Source: Sulfopaludibacter sp963835555
Lineage (GTDB): Bacteria; Acidobacteriota; Terriglobia; Bryobacterales; Bryobacteraceae
Reading direction: 5' to 3'
NCBI GenBank assembly: GCA_963835555.1
Contig: CAWIGC010000043.1
Coordinates: 372,001-436,000 of the forward strand
DNA length: 64,000 bases
The translations under genes were made by a program, and so were the position numbers. A model generated the notes under the pieces. The model ran no database searches, was not told the DNA's origin, and was given only the letters and a program-made list of their open reading frames with translations. Shown here one piece after another: positions 1-8,834 of the stretch (position 1 is the first letter of the stretch; each line of letters begins with the position of its first letter).

Positions 1-1
1 C

Positions 2-1006
2 GCCTTTGCCAAAGCGTGGTTCAAGCTTACGCATCGCGACATGGGGCCTCACTCGCGGTACCTTGGCCCGCTGGTTCCCGCGGAGCCGCAGTTGTGGCAG
101 GACCCGGTTCCCGCAATGGATCATGAACCGATCGGCGAGCAGGAGATTGCTGCCCTGAAGGCCAAGATCCTGGCATCCGGACTTTCCATTTCCCAACTGG
201 TGACGACGGCATGGGCATCGGCGGCAACGTTCCGCGGCAGCGACAAGCGCGGCGGGGCAAACGGGGCGCGCATTCGCCTGTCGCCACAGAAGGATTGGGA
301 AGTGAATCAACCGGCCGAACTGGCCGGGGTCTTGCAGAAACTGGAGGCGATCCAGAAAGAGTTCAACAGCTCGCACTCCGGCGGGAAGAAGGTTTCGCTT
401 GCCGACCTGATTGTTCTGGGCGGCTGCGCAGCCGTGGAGCAAGCTGCGAAAAAGGCCGGGCACGACGTGAAGGTTCCCTTTTCGCCGGGGCGCATGGACG
501 CGCTGCAGGAGCAGACCGATGTGCACTCATTCGCCGTACTGGAGCCGGTCGCAGACGGATTCCGCAATTACCTCCGGAAGGGACAGCAAAGGCCGGCGGA
601 GGAACTGCTGGTGGATCGGGCGCAGTTGCTGAAGCTGACTGGCCCGGAGATGACGGTTCTCATCGGCGGCATGCGCGCTCTGAATGCCAACTTCGGGCAG
701 TCCCAGCACGGTGTCTTCACCAACCGGCCCGAGACGCTGACGAACGATTACTTCGTCAACCTGCTCGACATGAAGACGAAGTGGCAGCCTTCGCCTGCAT
801 CCGAGGGCGTGTATGAGGGGCGCGACCGCGCGACGGGCGAAATCAAGTGGACCGGCACGCGTGTCGATCTGCTCTTCGGTTCGAACTCCCAACTCCGCGC
901 AGTAGCGGAAGCCTATGCATGTGACGATTCGAAGGAGGCGTTTGTGAAGGACTTCGTGGCGGCGTGGACCAAGGTGATGAACCTCGATCGCTACGACCTT
1001 GCCTGA
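2..1006 (+). CDS. katG: Catalase-peroxidase KatG, C-terminal part (cut by window start)
   Basis: The frame is open from base 2 and ends at 1006, giving about 334 residues of a protein whose usual length is about 740. It corresponds to the end of the N-terminal catalytic domain and the C-terminal domain of bacterial catalase-peroxidase. The segments FAKAWFKLTHRDMGP, LVTTAWASAATFRGSDKRGG and NDYFVNLLDMKTKWQP are characteristic of the family. KatG removes hydrogen peroxide by catalase and peroxidase activity using heme, and the active-site half lies outside the window. The missing 5' part is due to the window edge and not to truncation. The gene converges on the GH28 gene, with a strong hairpin between them. 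Confidence 0.95.
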   Translation, partial: AFAKAWFKLTHRDMGPHSRYLGPLVPAEPQLWQDPVPAMDHEPIGEQEIAALKAKILASGLSISQLVTTAWASAATFRGSDKRGGANGARIRLSPQKDWEVNQPAELAGVLQKLEAIQKEFNSSHSGGKKVSLADLIVLGGCAAVEQAAKKAGHDVKVPFSPGRMDALQEQTDVHSFAVLEPVADGFRNYLRKGQQRPAEELLVDRAQLLKLTGPEMTVLIGGMRALNANFGQSQHGVFTNRPETLTNDYFVNLLDMKTKWQPSPASEGVYEGRDRATGEIKWTGTRVDLLFGSNSQLRAVAEAYACDDSKEAFVKDFVAAWTKVMNLDRYDLA

Positions 1007-1024
1007 CGCGCTTTTGACTCCCAC

Positions 1025-1046
1025 GGGGCAGGCCGAAGCCTGCCCC
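1025..1046. terminator. Perfect GC hairpin between convergent katG and GH28 genes
   Basis: A perfect 9-bp inverted repeat (GGGGCAGGC and its complement) closes a CGAA tetraloop. It lies directly next to the GH28 stop codon and 18 bases after the katG stop. There is no T tract on either side, so it may be a Rho-independent-like or transcript-stabilising hairpin serving both genes. Function is inferred from position only. Confidence 0.6.
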
Positions 1047-2357
1047 CTACCGGATTTCGGGGATGGACGGAGTGATGTGGCAGTTGGTGAAGGTCCAGTT
1101 CCGCGCGTTCTGGATGGAGCCGCCGGAGCGGGCTTCGATGGTGACATTTTTGAACTGGAAGTCCTGAAGCGGGGAGTCCTTGTAAGAGGTCACGGAGAAC
1201 GCCTGGCGCACGCCGGTGGCTTTCAGATTGGCGATGCGGACGTTGCGCAGGTGGGGCAGCCCTTTTTCCGGCGGAACGGGTTCGGTGAGGACGCGCCAGT
1301 AGGCGGGCGGATTTTTTACGTCTTCGGGCATCTTGGCGTAGCTGTAGCTGGGGTTCCAGTTGAAGGTGATGCTGATGGCCGAATTGACTCCTTCCATTAC
1401 TACGTCGTGAATGTTGATGTTCTGTATGGTGCCGCCGCGGGTGCTGGCGGATTTGAACAGAATGCCGGCGGGGACTCCGGCCAGCACGTGGAGGCCGGAG
1501 ACTTCGACATCGCGGATGCCGCCGGAGGTTTCGCTGCCGAAGGTGACGCCCGCGGCGCCGGCGCGGACGGTGTTGTCGCGGATGGTGATTTTCTGTGACG
1601 GGCGATTGACGCGCAGGCCGTCGGCATCGCGCCCGGCCTTGAGGCAGATGGCATCGTCGTTGCATTCGATATCGCAGTGCTGCACGGTGACGCGGGAGGA
1701 GGAATCGATGTCGATGCCGTCGGTGCTGGGGCCGCGGGCCTCGGTGTTATTGCGGATGATGGCGCCATCCACGGTGACCCGCCGCGAGTAGCAGATGTGG
1801 ACGGTCCAGAAGCCCGGGCGCTTCAAGGTGAGGCCTTCGAGCCGCACGTCGGAAGATTTGTAGATCTGGATGAGGCGCGGGCGCTGGCAGTCATAATCCA
1901 CGGCCCAGCGGAGGCCTTTGGGCTCGTACTCTTCGCGGCGCATCTTCCAGTATTTGTCCCACCAGATTTTGCCGTTGCCGTCGATGGCGCCTTTGCCGGA
2001 GATGCGGACGTTCTGCTGCTGGTAGACATTGATCAGGGCGGCGGGCCAGTCCATCTCGATTCCGGCGACGCGCGTGGGCATGATGGGGTAGGCCGCCAGG
2101 TCCTGCACGCCGCGCAGTTCCACGCCCTCATCGATTCGAAGGTGGGTTCCGGATTTCAGGAACAGGGCTCCAGTGAGGTAGACGCCAGGCGCGAATACGA
2201 CCGTGCCGCCGGATTTTGACGCCGCGTCGATAGCCTTCTGAATGGCCGTGGTGTTGACGGTGGCGGCATCGCCCTTGGCTCCGTAATCGGCGGCGCGGAA
2301 GTCGGCGGCCCAGGCGGACACGGTGAGCGCGAACAGCAACAAGACGGGGCGAATCAT
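1047..2357 (-). CDS. Secreted GH28 polygalacturonase-like glycoside hydrolase
   Basis: A 436-residue protein with a signal peptide (residues 1-17, MIRPVLLLFALTVSAWA) and a right-handed beta-helix of GH28 type. Family motifs are visible in order: the NTE...STDGID segment near 203-216, the acidic pair in CNDDAICLKAGRD at 234-235, and GSETSG near 274-279. GH28 enzymes hydrolyse galacturonan or rhamnogalacturonan chains with inversion. Exact substrate cannot be read from sequence. The start overlaps the stop of the upstream GH2 gene in an ATGA arrangement, so the two are probably one translationally coupled operon. An exo-acting galacturonidase is an alternative within the family. Confidence 0.9.
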   Translation of the reverse strand: MIRPVLLLFALTVSAWAADFRAADYGAKGDAATVNTTAIQKAIDAASKSGGTVVFAPGVYLTGALFLKSGTHLRIDEGVELRGVQDLAAYPIMPTRVAGIEMDWPAALINVYQQQNVRISGKGAIDGNGKIWWDKYWKMRREEYEPKGLRWAVDYDCQRPRLIQIYKSSDVRLEGLTLKRPGFWTVHICYSRRVTVDGAIIRNNTEARGPSTDGIDIDSSSRVTVQHCDIECNDDAICLKAGRDADGLRVNRPSQKITIRDNTVRAGAAGVTFGSETSGGIRDVEVSGLHVLAGVPAGILFKSASTRGGTIQNINIHDVVMEGVNSAISITFNWNPSYSYAKMPEDVKNPPAYWRVLTEPVPPEKGLPHLRNVRIANLKATGVRQAFSVTSYKDSPLQDFQFKNVTIEARSGGSIQNARNWTFTNCHITPSIPEIR

Positions 2358-4696
2358 CTCATGGCCTCTACGGTCAAGCCGCCTCGGCCCAGGCCTTCGG
2401 CAGAGACGGAAAGGAGAATGCGACCGATGCCCGTGGCTTTGACGATGGCGATGCAGCGGCCCTGGAAGGCGCGGCGTTCGGACGCCTGGAACGATTCGTG
2501 GCTGGCGTTATCGGCGCTATCGACGGCCGCGATGACGCCGGGCCCACTGATCTGGAAATGGATCAACTGGTCCGCGCCGGGCACTTGCACGTTGTGCTCA
2601 TCGAACACAGTTGCAGTGATGGTGGAGACGTCGTCGAAGTCCGGGGCGATTCGGGTACGATCGGCGTTGAGGATGATCCTGGCGGGCTTTCCGGCGGTGC
2701 GCAATTCGTAGCTGGCGACGGTGACGCCCTTGTTGCGCGCCACGGCCCGCAAGACGCCGGGCTCGTAGGGCACGCGCCACGTACGCGGCGCGGCATTGGC
2801 GTCGAGCGGCTTGACGCCCAGCGATTTGCCGTTGAGCAGCAGTTCCACTTCTTCGCAATTGCTGTACACCTCCACGGTCTCCTCGTGAGGGGCGGCGTTG
2901 GCGGGCGTCCAATCGGAGTACAGCGTCTGCACGGCGCGGCGGGCCTGGGCCTCGTAGCCGGGATCGACCACGGCGGGCGCGTCGGGGGCCACGCGGCGGG
3001 TGATGTAGACCATGGGCTTCTCGGACCACCAACTCTGGCGTTCAAAGCCTATGGGTTTCATGGCGCCGGTGTGGTCCAACAGGCCGGCGGGGCTGGCGAT
3101 CTGCGGCCAGGCGCGCGATTCGCCCAGGTAATCGATGCCGGCCCACAGGAACTGGCCGGCGTAGGGCGGATTGTCGCGGAGGGCCAGCCAGATGTCGCGG
3201 CCGTGCTGGTTTTCGGTGCCGATGATTTTGCGTGTGGGCTTGGCGGCGTGGGCGGCGAGGATTTCGTTTTCGCGATAGTTCTGGCCGATTACGTCGAGCA
3301 TGTCGGCCAGGCCATCGTCATAATCGTGGCTCACATTGGGGCGGAAGAGGGCCTGGGTGACGGGGCGGGTGGGGTCGGCCTGATGGAACGTATCGACGAG
3401 CCCCTGGAGAATCTGCTTGGCCAGTTCCGCCCGGGGCGTATCGCGAATTTCGTTGCCGGCGCTGTAGAGAATGATGCTGGGGTGATTGCGGTCGCGCATC
3501 ACGGTGTCGCGCGTATCGGTCAACGACCAGTCGCGGAAGTAGAGGTGATAGTCGTAAGGATTTTTGGCGACGGTCCAGCAGTCGAACATTTCGTCCATCA
3601 CCAGGAAGCCCATGCGGTCGCAGAGGTCCAGGAATTCGGGCGCGGGCGGATTGTGGGCGGTGCGGATGGCGTTGACGCCGATGAGGCGCAACTGCTCCAG
3701 GCGGCGCTCCCAGGCGCGCAGGGGGACGGCGGTGCCCAAGCCGCCGGCATCGCCGTGCAGGCAGACGCCTTTGATCTTGAAATTTTTGCCGTTGAGCCAG
3801 AATCCCGTGGCAGCGTCGAAGCGGGCGTCGCGAATGCCGAAGGGCACGGATTCCTCGTCGAGTTTCGCGGGGCCGGCGCGCACTTTCGCGACGGCATGAT
3901 ACAGGTTGGGATGGTCGAGGTCCCAGAGCGCCGGAGAGGCGACGGCGAAGTCCAATTGCACATCGGCGGATTTACCGGGCAGCAGGGTTTGCGATGGGGT
4001 GGTAGAGGTTTTCACCGGGCGGCCATCGGGCGCCAGGAGGGTGACTTCCAGGGATACGGCGCGCGGCATTTCGGATTGGTTCACGATGCGGCTCTGGATG
4101 TGCACGGTGACGCCGCCGGCCGCGGCTTTGGGGGTGGTGACGAAGGTGGCCCAATGATCGAAGTGAATCGGGTCGGTGACGACCAGGCGCACGTGGCGGT
4201 AGATGCCGGCGCCGGGGTACCAGCGCGATGCGGGCTGGGCGGAATTATCGGCGCGCACGGCCAGGACATTGCCGGCTTTGGGGCCGAACTTCAGGTGGCC
4301 GGTGAGTTCGTAGCGGAAGCTCACGTAGCCGTAGGGCCGCTTGCCCAGGTGGACGCCGTTGATCCACACGTCGCTATTGGCCATGACGCCGTCGAAATCG
4401 ATGAACACGCGCCTATTGGCGTCGGCGGCGGGCAGCACGAAATGGCGGCGGTACCAACCGATGCCGCCGGGCAGGAAAGCGCCGGCGCCGCCGGCGGGGT
4501 TCTTCTCATCGAACGGGCCTTCGATGGCCCAATCGTGCGGGACGTTGACGGTGCGCCAGGCGCCGTCGGCAAAGTCGGGGGCTTCCGCGCCGGGGGCGTC
4601 GGATTTGAGGAAGCGCCAGCCGGGATCGAAGGAAGTGACAGTCGCGGCCTGCAGACTGAGGACGGCCGCGAAGACGAGGGCGACTCTGCGTATCAT
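2354..4696 (-). CDS. Secreted GH2 family glycoside hydrolase (beta-galactosidase-like)
   Basis: I chose the start at 4696 because it gives a clean signal peptide (MIRRVALVFAAVLSLQA). The frame is open further upstream but codes for nothing typical there. The 780-residue product has the GH2 order: jelly-roll sugar-binding domain (about 25-175), immunoglobulin-like domain (about 180-290), TIM barrel (about 300-600) and C-terminal beta domains. The acid/base Glu is visible in YSAGNEI (E416) and the likely nucleophile in IIGTENQHG (E495). GH2 includes beta-galactosidases, beta-glucuronidases and beta-mannosidases, and sequence alone does not decide. It is the first gene of a leftward operon with GH28, divergent from the acetylesterase genes, which suggests action on pectic side chains. 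Confidence 0.88.
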   Translation of the reverse strand: MIRRVALVFAAVLSLQAATVTSFDPGWRFLKSDAPGAEAPDFADGAWRTVNVPHDWAIEGPFDEKNPAGGAGAFLPGGIGWYRRHFVLPAADANRRVFIDFDGVMANSDVWINGVHLGKRPYGYVSFRYELTGHLKFGPKAGNVLAVRADNSAQPASRWYPGAGIYRHVRLVVTDPIHFDHWATFVTTPKAAAGGVTVHIQSRIVNQSEMPRAVSLEVTLLAPDGRPVKTSTTPSQTLLPGKSADVQLDFAVASPALWDLDHPNLYHAVAKVRAGPAKLDEESVPFGIRDARFDAATGFWLNGKNFKIKGVCLHGDAGGLGTAVPLRAWERRLEQLRLIGVNAIRTAHNPPAPEFLDLCDRMGFLVMDEMFDCWTVAKNPYDYHLYFRDWSLTDTRDTVMRDRNHPSIILYSAGNEIRDTPRAELAKQILQGLVDTFHQADPTRPVTQALFRPNVSHDYDDGLADMLDVIGQNYRENEILAAHAAKPTRKIIGTENQHGRDIWLALRDNPPYAGQFLWAGIDYLGESRAWPQIASPAGLLDHTGAMKPIGFERQSWWSEKPMVYITRRVAPDAPAVVDPGYEAQARRAVQTLYSDWTPANAAPHEETVEVYSNCEEVELLLNGKSLGVKPLDANAAPRTWRVPYEPGVLRAVARNKGVTVASYELRTAGKPARIILNADRTRIAPDFDDVSTITATVFDEHNVQVPGADQLIHFQISGPGVIAAVDSADNASHESFQASERRAFQGRCIAIVKATGIGRILLSVSAEGLGRGGLTVEAMR

Positions 4697-4761
4697 GGTT
4701 TGGACTTGATTATGACGAGGGCGTGGGCCGGTGGCAACGGCAGGGGCCGGCGCGCGCCGGG

Positions 4762-4778
4762 GTTTCGATACGCGAAAC
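4762..4778. promoter_or_regulatory. Inverted repeat, possible operator in divergent intergenic region
   Basis: GTTTCG and CGAAAC are separated by five bases, forming a short palindrome 66 bases upstream of the GH2 start. The 278-base gap (4697-4974) separates the GH2/GH28 operon from the divergent acetylesterase genes and should hold both promoters. I saw no clear -35/-10 pair. The regulatory role is inference from symmetry and position. Confidence 0.3.
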
Positions 4779-4974
4779 TCCTGTACGTTCCGCCAGGATG
4801 GCGGGAAGCCACGGCCAGCGCTGGATTTCGTGGGATAACTCGCTGATACGGTCGGAATTTGGCCGGGGCGGAGCGGGCCGGCGGCGTTTGTGTCCGCAAA
4901 ACGGAGTGAGGCGGCTGGGAATCCCATTGCCGAGCCTCCACCGCCGGGCGTACCATCGGAAGACCTTGGACGTC

Positions 4975-6177
4975 ATGCGACAGTTTTTGATTTCCGTGAT
5001 TTTTTTCACTGCTCTTGCAGGAGCGCAAACGCCACTTCAATTCGATTTCGGCCCGGGGAAGATTACGCCGGAGGTTCACTATACGGCGGAACGCGGCTAC
5101 GGATTCGAAGACGATACAGGGGGCAAGCCGCCGCTGTACTTTTCGATCCAAGTGCCGGAAGAGGGCAACTACCGGGTGACGGTGACTTTCGGCAGCGCTA
5201 CCGCCGCATCGGTCACTACGGTGAAGGCGGAGTTGCGGCGGCTGATGGTGGAAAAGGTGGCGACCGAGCCGGGCAAGTTCGAAACGCGCACGTTCCTGGT
5301 GAATATCCGCCGGCCGCAAATCGCGGGGGATGGCGAAGTGCGGCTGAAGGAGCGCGAGAAGACCACCGAGGCGTGGGCGTGGGACGACCGACTCACGCTG
5401 GAGTTCACCGGCAGCAGTCCGGCGTTTACGCACATCGAGGTGGCAAAGGCGGGCAATGTTCCGACGCTGTATATTGCCGGGGATTCCACGTCTACCGACC
5501 AGCCGAAGGAGCCGTTCAACAGTTGGGGACAGATGCTGACGCGCTTCTTCACGCCGGAGATCGCGGTGGCTAACAATGGCGAATCGGGCGAATCGCTGCG
5601 CGGTTTTCTGGGCGAGCACCGGTGGGCGAAGGTGATGAGCGTCATCAAGCCGGGCGATTGGGTGTTTATTCAGATGGGACACAACGACCAGAAGGAGCGC
5701 GGCGAGGGCGTGGGCGCATTCACCACGTACAAGGACACGCTGAAGCGCTTCATCGCCGATACGCGGCAGCATGGCGCGACGCCGGTCGCGATCACGCCGG
5801 TGAATCGCCTGACCTTCGGGCCGGACGGCAAGATCACCAATAGTCTGGGCGATTATCCGGAGGCGGTGCGGCAGGCGGCGCGCGAAGAGAACGTCGCGCT
5901 GATCGATCTGAACGCCATGAGCAAGCCGTTTTACGAGGCGATGGGGCAGGTGGATGCGCACCGCGCCTTCGCCGGCAGCGACACGACGCACCACAGCGAC
6001 TATGGCAGCTACGAACTGGCCAAGTGCATCGTGCAGGGGATCAAAGACGCCAAACTGCCGATTGCGAAGTTCCTGGTGAATACGCCGGTATTCGACCCGG
6101 CGCATCCCGATCCGTTTGGGAAATTCGATATTCCGGCCGAGCCCAATGGGAAAGTGGAGACGCCTTATGGTCATTAA
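4975..6177 (+). CDS. Rhamnogalacturonan acetylesterase-like SGNH hydrolase
   Basis: The start at 4975 gives a signal peptide (MRQFLISVIFFTALAGAQ). The first 150 residues form a beta-rich, carbohydrate-binding-like domain, followed by an SGNH hydrolase domain. The four catalytic blocks are visible: IAGDST (G169-D170-S171), NNGESG near 200-205, MGHND (N237) and the C-terminal DTTHHSD with Asp and His. Proteins of this kind (RhgT/YesT group) remove acetyl groups from rhamnogalacturonan I so that lyases and hydrolases can act. The next gene starts 11 bases before this stop, so the two are likely co-translated. It is divergent from GH2/GH28, supporting a pectin role. Confidence 0.85.
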   Translation: MRQFLISVIFFTALAGAQTPLQFDFGPGKITPEVHYTAERGYGFEDDTGGKPPLYFSIQVPEEGNYRVTVTFGSATAASVTTVKAELRRLMVEKVATEPGKFETRTFLVNIRRPQIAGDGEVRLKEREKTTEAWAWDDRLTLEFTGSSPAFTHIEVAKAGNVPTLYIAGDSTSTDQPKEPFNSWGQMLTRFFTPEIAVANNGESGESLRGFLGEHRWAKVMSVIKPGDWVFIQMGHNDQKERGEGVGAFTTYKDTLKRFIADTRQHGATPVAITPVNRLTFGPDGKITNSLGDYPEAVRQAAREENVALIDLNAMSKPFYEAMGQVDAHRAFAGSDTTHHSDYGSYELAKCIVQGIKDAKLPIAKFLVNTPVFDPAHPDPFGKFDIPAEPNGKVETPYGH

Positions 6178-7715
6178 TCGCGCCCTTCGACTGCTTGCCA
6201 TGTGCGGTGTTTCGTGGATGGCGGCGCAGACGCAGGAGAGCCAGCCGACAATCTATGTGGTGGGCGATTCCACCGCCAGCAATGCGAACCATCGCGGGTG
6301 GGCTGACCCTTTCGCGGATTATTTCGACCCTGCGAAGGTAAACGTGGTGAATCGCGCGCGAGCCGGGCGCAGCGCCCGGACATTTTTCAACGAGGGCCTG
6401 TGGGAAGCGGTGCGGGACAATCTGAAGCCCGGCGATTATGTGCTGATTCAGTTCGGGCACAATGACGGCGGTGCGCCGGACCGGCCTCCCGGGCGCGGCG
6501 ACCTGCCGGGCATTGGCGAAGAGACTCAGGACATCACTACGCCGGCGGGCAAACAGGAAACGGTCCACACGTTCGGCTGGTATCTGCGCCAGTTCGTGAA
6601 CGATACCAAGGCCAAGGGCGGCACCGCGATTATGCTTTCGCCCACGGTGCGCAATATCTGGACGGGCGCCAGCGTGGAGCGGCAGATGGGCCACTTCGCG
6701 CAATGGTCGCAGGAGGTGGCGAAGGCGGAGGGGCTGGTGTTTCTGGATGAATCCAACGCTATCGCCGACCAGTACGAGAGGATGGGGCCGGAAAAAGTGA
6801 AGGCGCTGTTCCCGCAGGATCACACGCACACCAGCCCGGAAGGCGCGGACCTGAACGCTTCCCTTGTGGTGGCGACGCTGAAGGGTGCGCGTTCGCCGCT
6901 GGTGGCGTTCTTATCGGAAAAGGGCAGGGGAGTGGCGGCGTATCCGGCGGCGTTGAACACCAGCCCAGCGTCGCTGCGGCTGCCGGCGCCGGCGAATCCA
7001 AGCCTGCCAACGCTGTTTCTGATCGGCGATTCCACAGTGCGCAACGGGCGCGGCGATGGGGCGAACGGCCAATGGGGATGGGGCGAGCCGCTGGTGGATC
7101 ACTTCGATACCGCCGAAAATCAATGTGGTGAACCGCGCGGTGGGCGGATTGAGCAGCCGCACGTATCTGACCGGCGGCCACTGGGAGCGCGTGCTGGCCA
7201 TGCTCAAGCCGGGCGATTTTGTGATGATGCAATTCGGGCATAACGATTCGGGGGCGCTGGACGACGCGGCGCGCGCGCGAGGCACGTTGAAGGGCACGGG
7301 CGACGAGACGCGCGAGATCGATAACCCGATTACCAAACAGCACGAAGTGGTCCACACGTACGGCTGGTATCTGAAAAAGTTCATCGCAGACACGCGGGCC
7401 AAGGGCGCGACGCCCATCATGTGTACGCTGATTCCGCGCAAGATCTGGAAAGACGGCAAAATCGCGCGCAATAAGCAGGACTACGCGGGTTGGGCCGAGG
7501 CGGTGGCGGCGGAGGAGCGCGTGCCGCTGATCGACCTGAACGAGACGATCGCCGCGCGGTACGACGAACTGGGGCCGGAAAAAGTGGAGCCGCTGTTCGG
7601 CGACCCGCACACGCACACCAGCCGCGCGGGCGCGGAGTTGAATGCCGAGATCGTGATCGCGGGGCTGAAGAAACTGCCGGACGATCCGCTGGCGAAGTAC
7701 ATCAAAGCGCAGTAA
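6167..7715 (+). CDS. Tandem SGNH acetylesterase, two domains, one frameshift
   Basis: The start at 6167 gives a signal peptide ending near WMAAQ. Domain 1 (about 28-250) carries VVGDST, the AGRSAR region, FGHND and DHTHTS. Domain 2 (about 280-515) repeats these as LIGDST (S289), VGGLSS, FGHND and DPHTHTS. Both thus keep Ser, Gly, Asn, Asp and His of SGNH esterases. The frame shifts near 7113, where one extra C turns an expected GCGAAA into GCCGAAA. The first domain has the parallel GCGAAG sequence, so a sequence error is likely and the true product is about 516 residues. It probably acts with the preceding esterase on acetylated pectin. Confidence 0.75.
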
Positions 7716-7784
7716 AGTGCACTTACTTTGACAAATCGCCAACAGGGCGGATCGCCGGCGTTATACTGATTCCGGATTCCGACT

Positions 7785-7961
7785 ATGGCACTCTACATCT
7801 GCGGATTCGGCGCGCTGCTATTTGCACAGACGCAGCGTCTCGATGTCGCCGTGCTACGGGATACGGGCCGGTTCGAGGATGTTCGCGTGTCGAAGGAGAA
7901 GGGTAAAATGGGCGGCATTGTCTTGCGCTTTGCCGTTGTCGAGCGACGACCGATTCAATGA
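7785..7961 (+). CDS. Possible small secreted protein, unknown function
   Basis: A 58-codon open frame with a hydrophobic N-terminus (MALYICGFGALLFAQTQ) that could be a signal peptide, followed by a charged stretch without known motifs. A TATACT element lies about 20 bases upstream of the ATG, but no good -35 element or strong ribosome binding site accompanies it. It sits between the esterase gene and the convergent GNAT gene. It may be spurious. Confidence 0.25.
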   Translation: MALYICGFGALLFAQTQRLDVAVLRDTGRFEDVRVSKEKGKMGGIVLRFAVVERRPIQ

Positions 7962-7977
7962 ATGACGGCGGGCGGAG

Positions 7978-8805
7978 TCAGCCGAACTCGGGACCGGCAA
8001 TGGCATATTGCGCCGACGGGACGCCCGGGGGAACGTACCCGCGCAAATACATGCGCGTGAAGCGGCGTTCTTCGTGAAAGCCCGCCGATTGCAGGAAGGC
8101 GAGCCATGGGCCGGCGGCCGTGCCGGCGTCGATGGCGACGTTGCGGCCGTGCAGGCTGGAGAGACAGCCGGCGGCCAGATCCCGGGCTGCCTCGACGTCC
8201 GCGGCCACCACCGGTCCCCACTGGTAGTAGAGATGACCCGGGCGTCCGAAAGTGTAGCCGCGCAGGCCGGCCGCGCCACCGGCCACCCAGGCGCATTCGG
8301 GGGCGCGCGCCCATAGCGCCGCCAGCAAGCGGCTGCGATCCGCGCCGAAGACCGCGCGATCCCAACGGTAGACTGCGGGCAAATCGCCTTCCACCATGCG
8401 GCGCGCGGCTCGCACGGGCTCGGGGAAAAGGGCGCTATCGATGGTTGCTTTGAGGCGGACCAGGCTGGAATGCGCCTCGAAACCGAATCGCCGGTAGAGC
8501 GGCTCTCCGGCCGGGGTCGCGTCCAGACCGACGCAGGGCACGTGGGCTACACGCGAAAGCGCCTCGGCGAGAAGTTTGGAGCCCAGCCCCGCACCGCGCG
8601 CGGCGGGGTCCACCAGCATCATCGCGATCCATGCCAGGGAGCCGTAGCGGATCCATGTCGCGGTGCCCAAAACGGCGACGGACCGCACCATCGCGACTCC
8701 GCCGCTGCCCGGCGTATCCAGGAAGACGCGCCAGTCCTGTTCCAGTTGATTCCATCCACAGGCGCGGCAGAGGCGCAGACCGCCGGCGATGTGGCCGGCC
8801 GTCAT
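7978..8805 (-). CDS. GNAT family N-acetyltransferase, two GNAT-like halves
   Basis: With the ATG at 8805 the product is 275 residues. A GTG at 8832, just after the upstream stop, is an alternative start. The N-terminal half has a GNAT core with the acetyl-CoA loop in VDPAARGAGLGSKLL. The C-terminal half resembles the second acetyltransferase domain of YitH-type proteins and ends with the GFHEERRFTRMYLRG strand. Such proteins transfer acetyl groups from acetyl-CoA to amines, and the substrate is unknown here. It lies 29 bases downstream of the nucleotidyltransferase-mutase fusion gene on the same strand and is probably in its operon, so an amino-sugar substrate is possible but unproven. Confidence 0.75.
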   Translation of the reverse strand: MTAGHIAGGLRLCRACGWNQLEQDWRVFLDTPGSGGVAMVRSVAVLGTATWIRYGSLAWIAMMLVDPAARGAGLGSKLLAEALSRVAHVPCVGLDATPAGEPLYRRFGFEAHSSLVRLKATIDSALFPEPVRAARRMVEGDLPAVYRWDRAVFGADRSRLLAALWARAPECAWVAGGAAGLRGYTFGRPGHLYYQWGPVVAADVEAARDLAAGCLSSLHGRNVAIDAGTAAGPWLAFLQSAGFHEERRFTRMYLRGYVPPGVPSAQYAIAGPEFG

Positions 8806-8834
8806 CGTGGCGAGAACCGGGGGCGCGAGCACCG

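Noticed and set aside
2..1006. katG as a truncated pseudogene
   Set aside because: The frame is open to the first base of the window, so the missing N-terminus is only the window edge.
2498..4846. Very long open frame antisense to the GH2 gene
   Set aside because: High GC content creates long open antisense frames. The sequence is Gly/Ala/Val-rich without any domain, while the minus strand has clear GH2 motifs.
7100..7130. Programmed ribosomal frameshift in the tandem esterase gene
   Set aside because: No slippery heptamer or following structure is visible, and the same kind of one-base insertion occurs in dozens of unrelated genes in the window.
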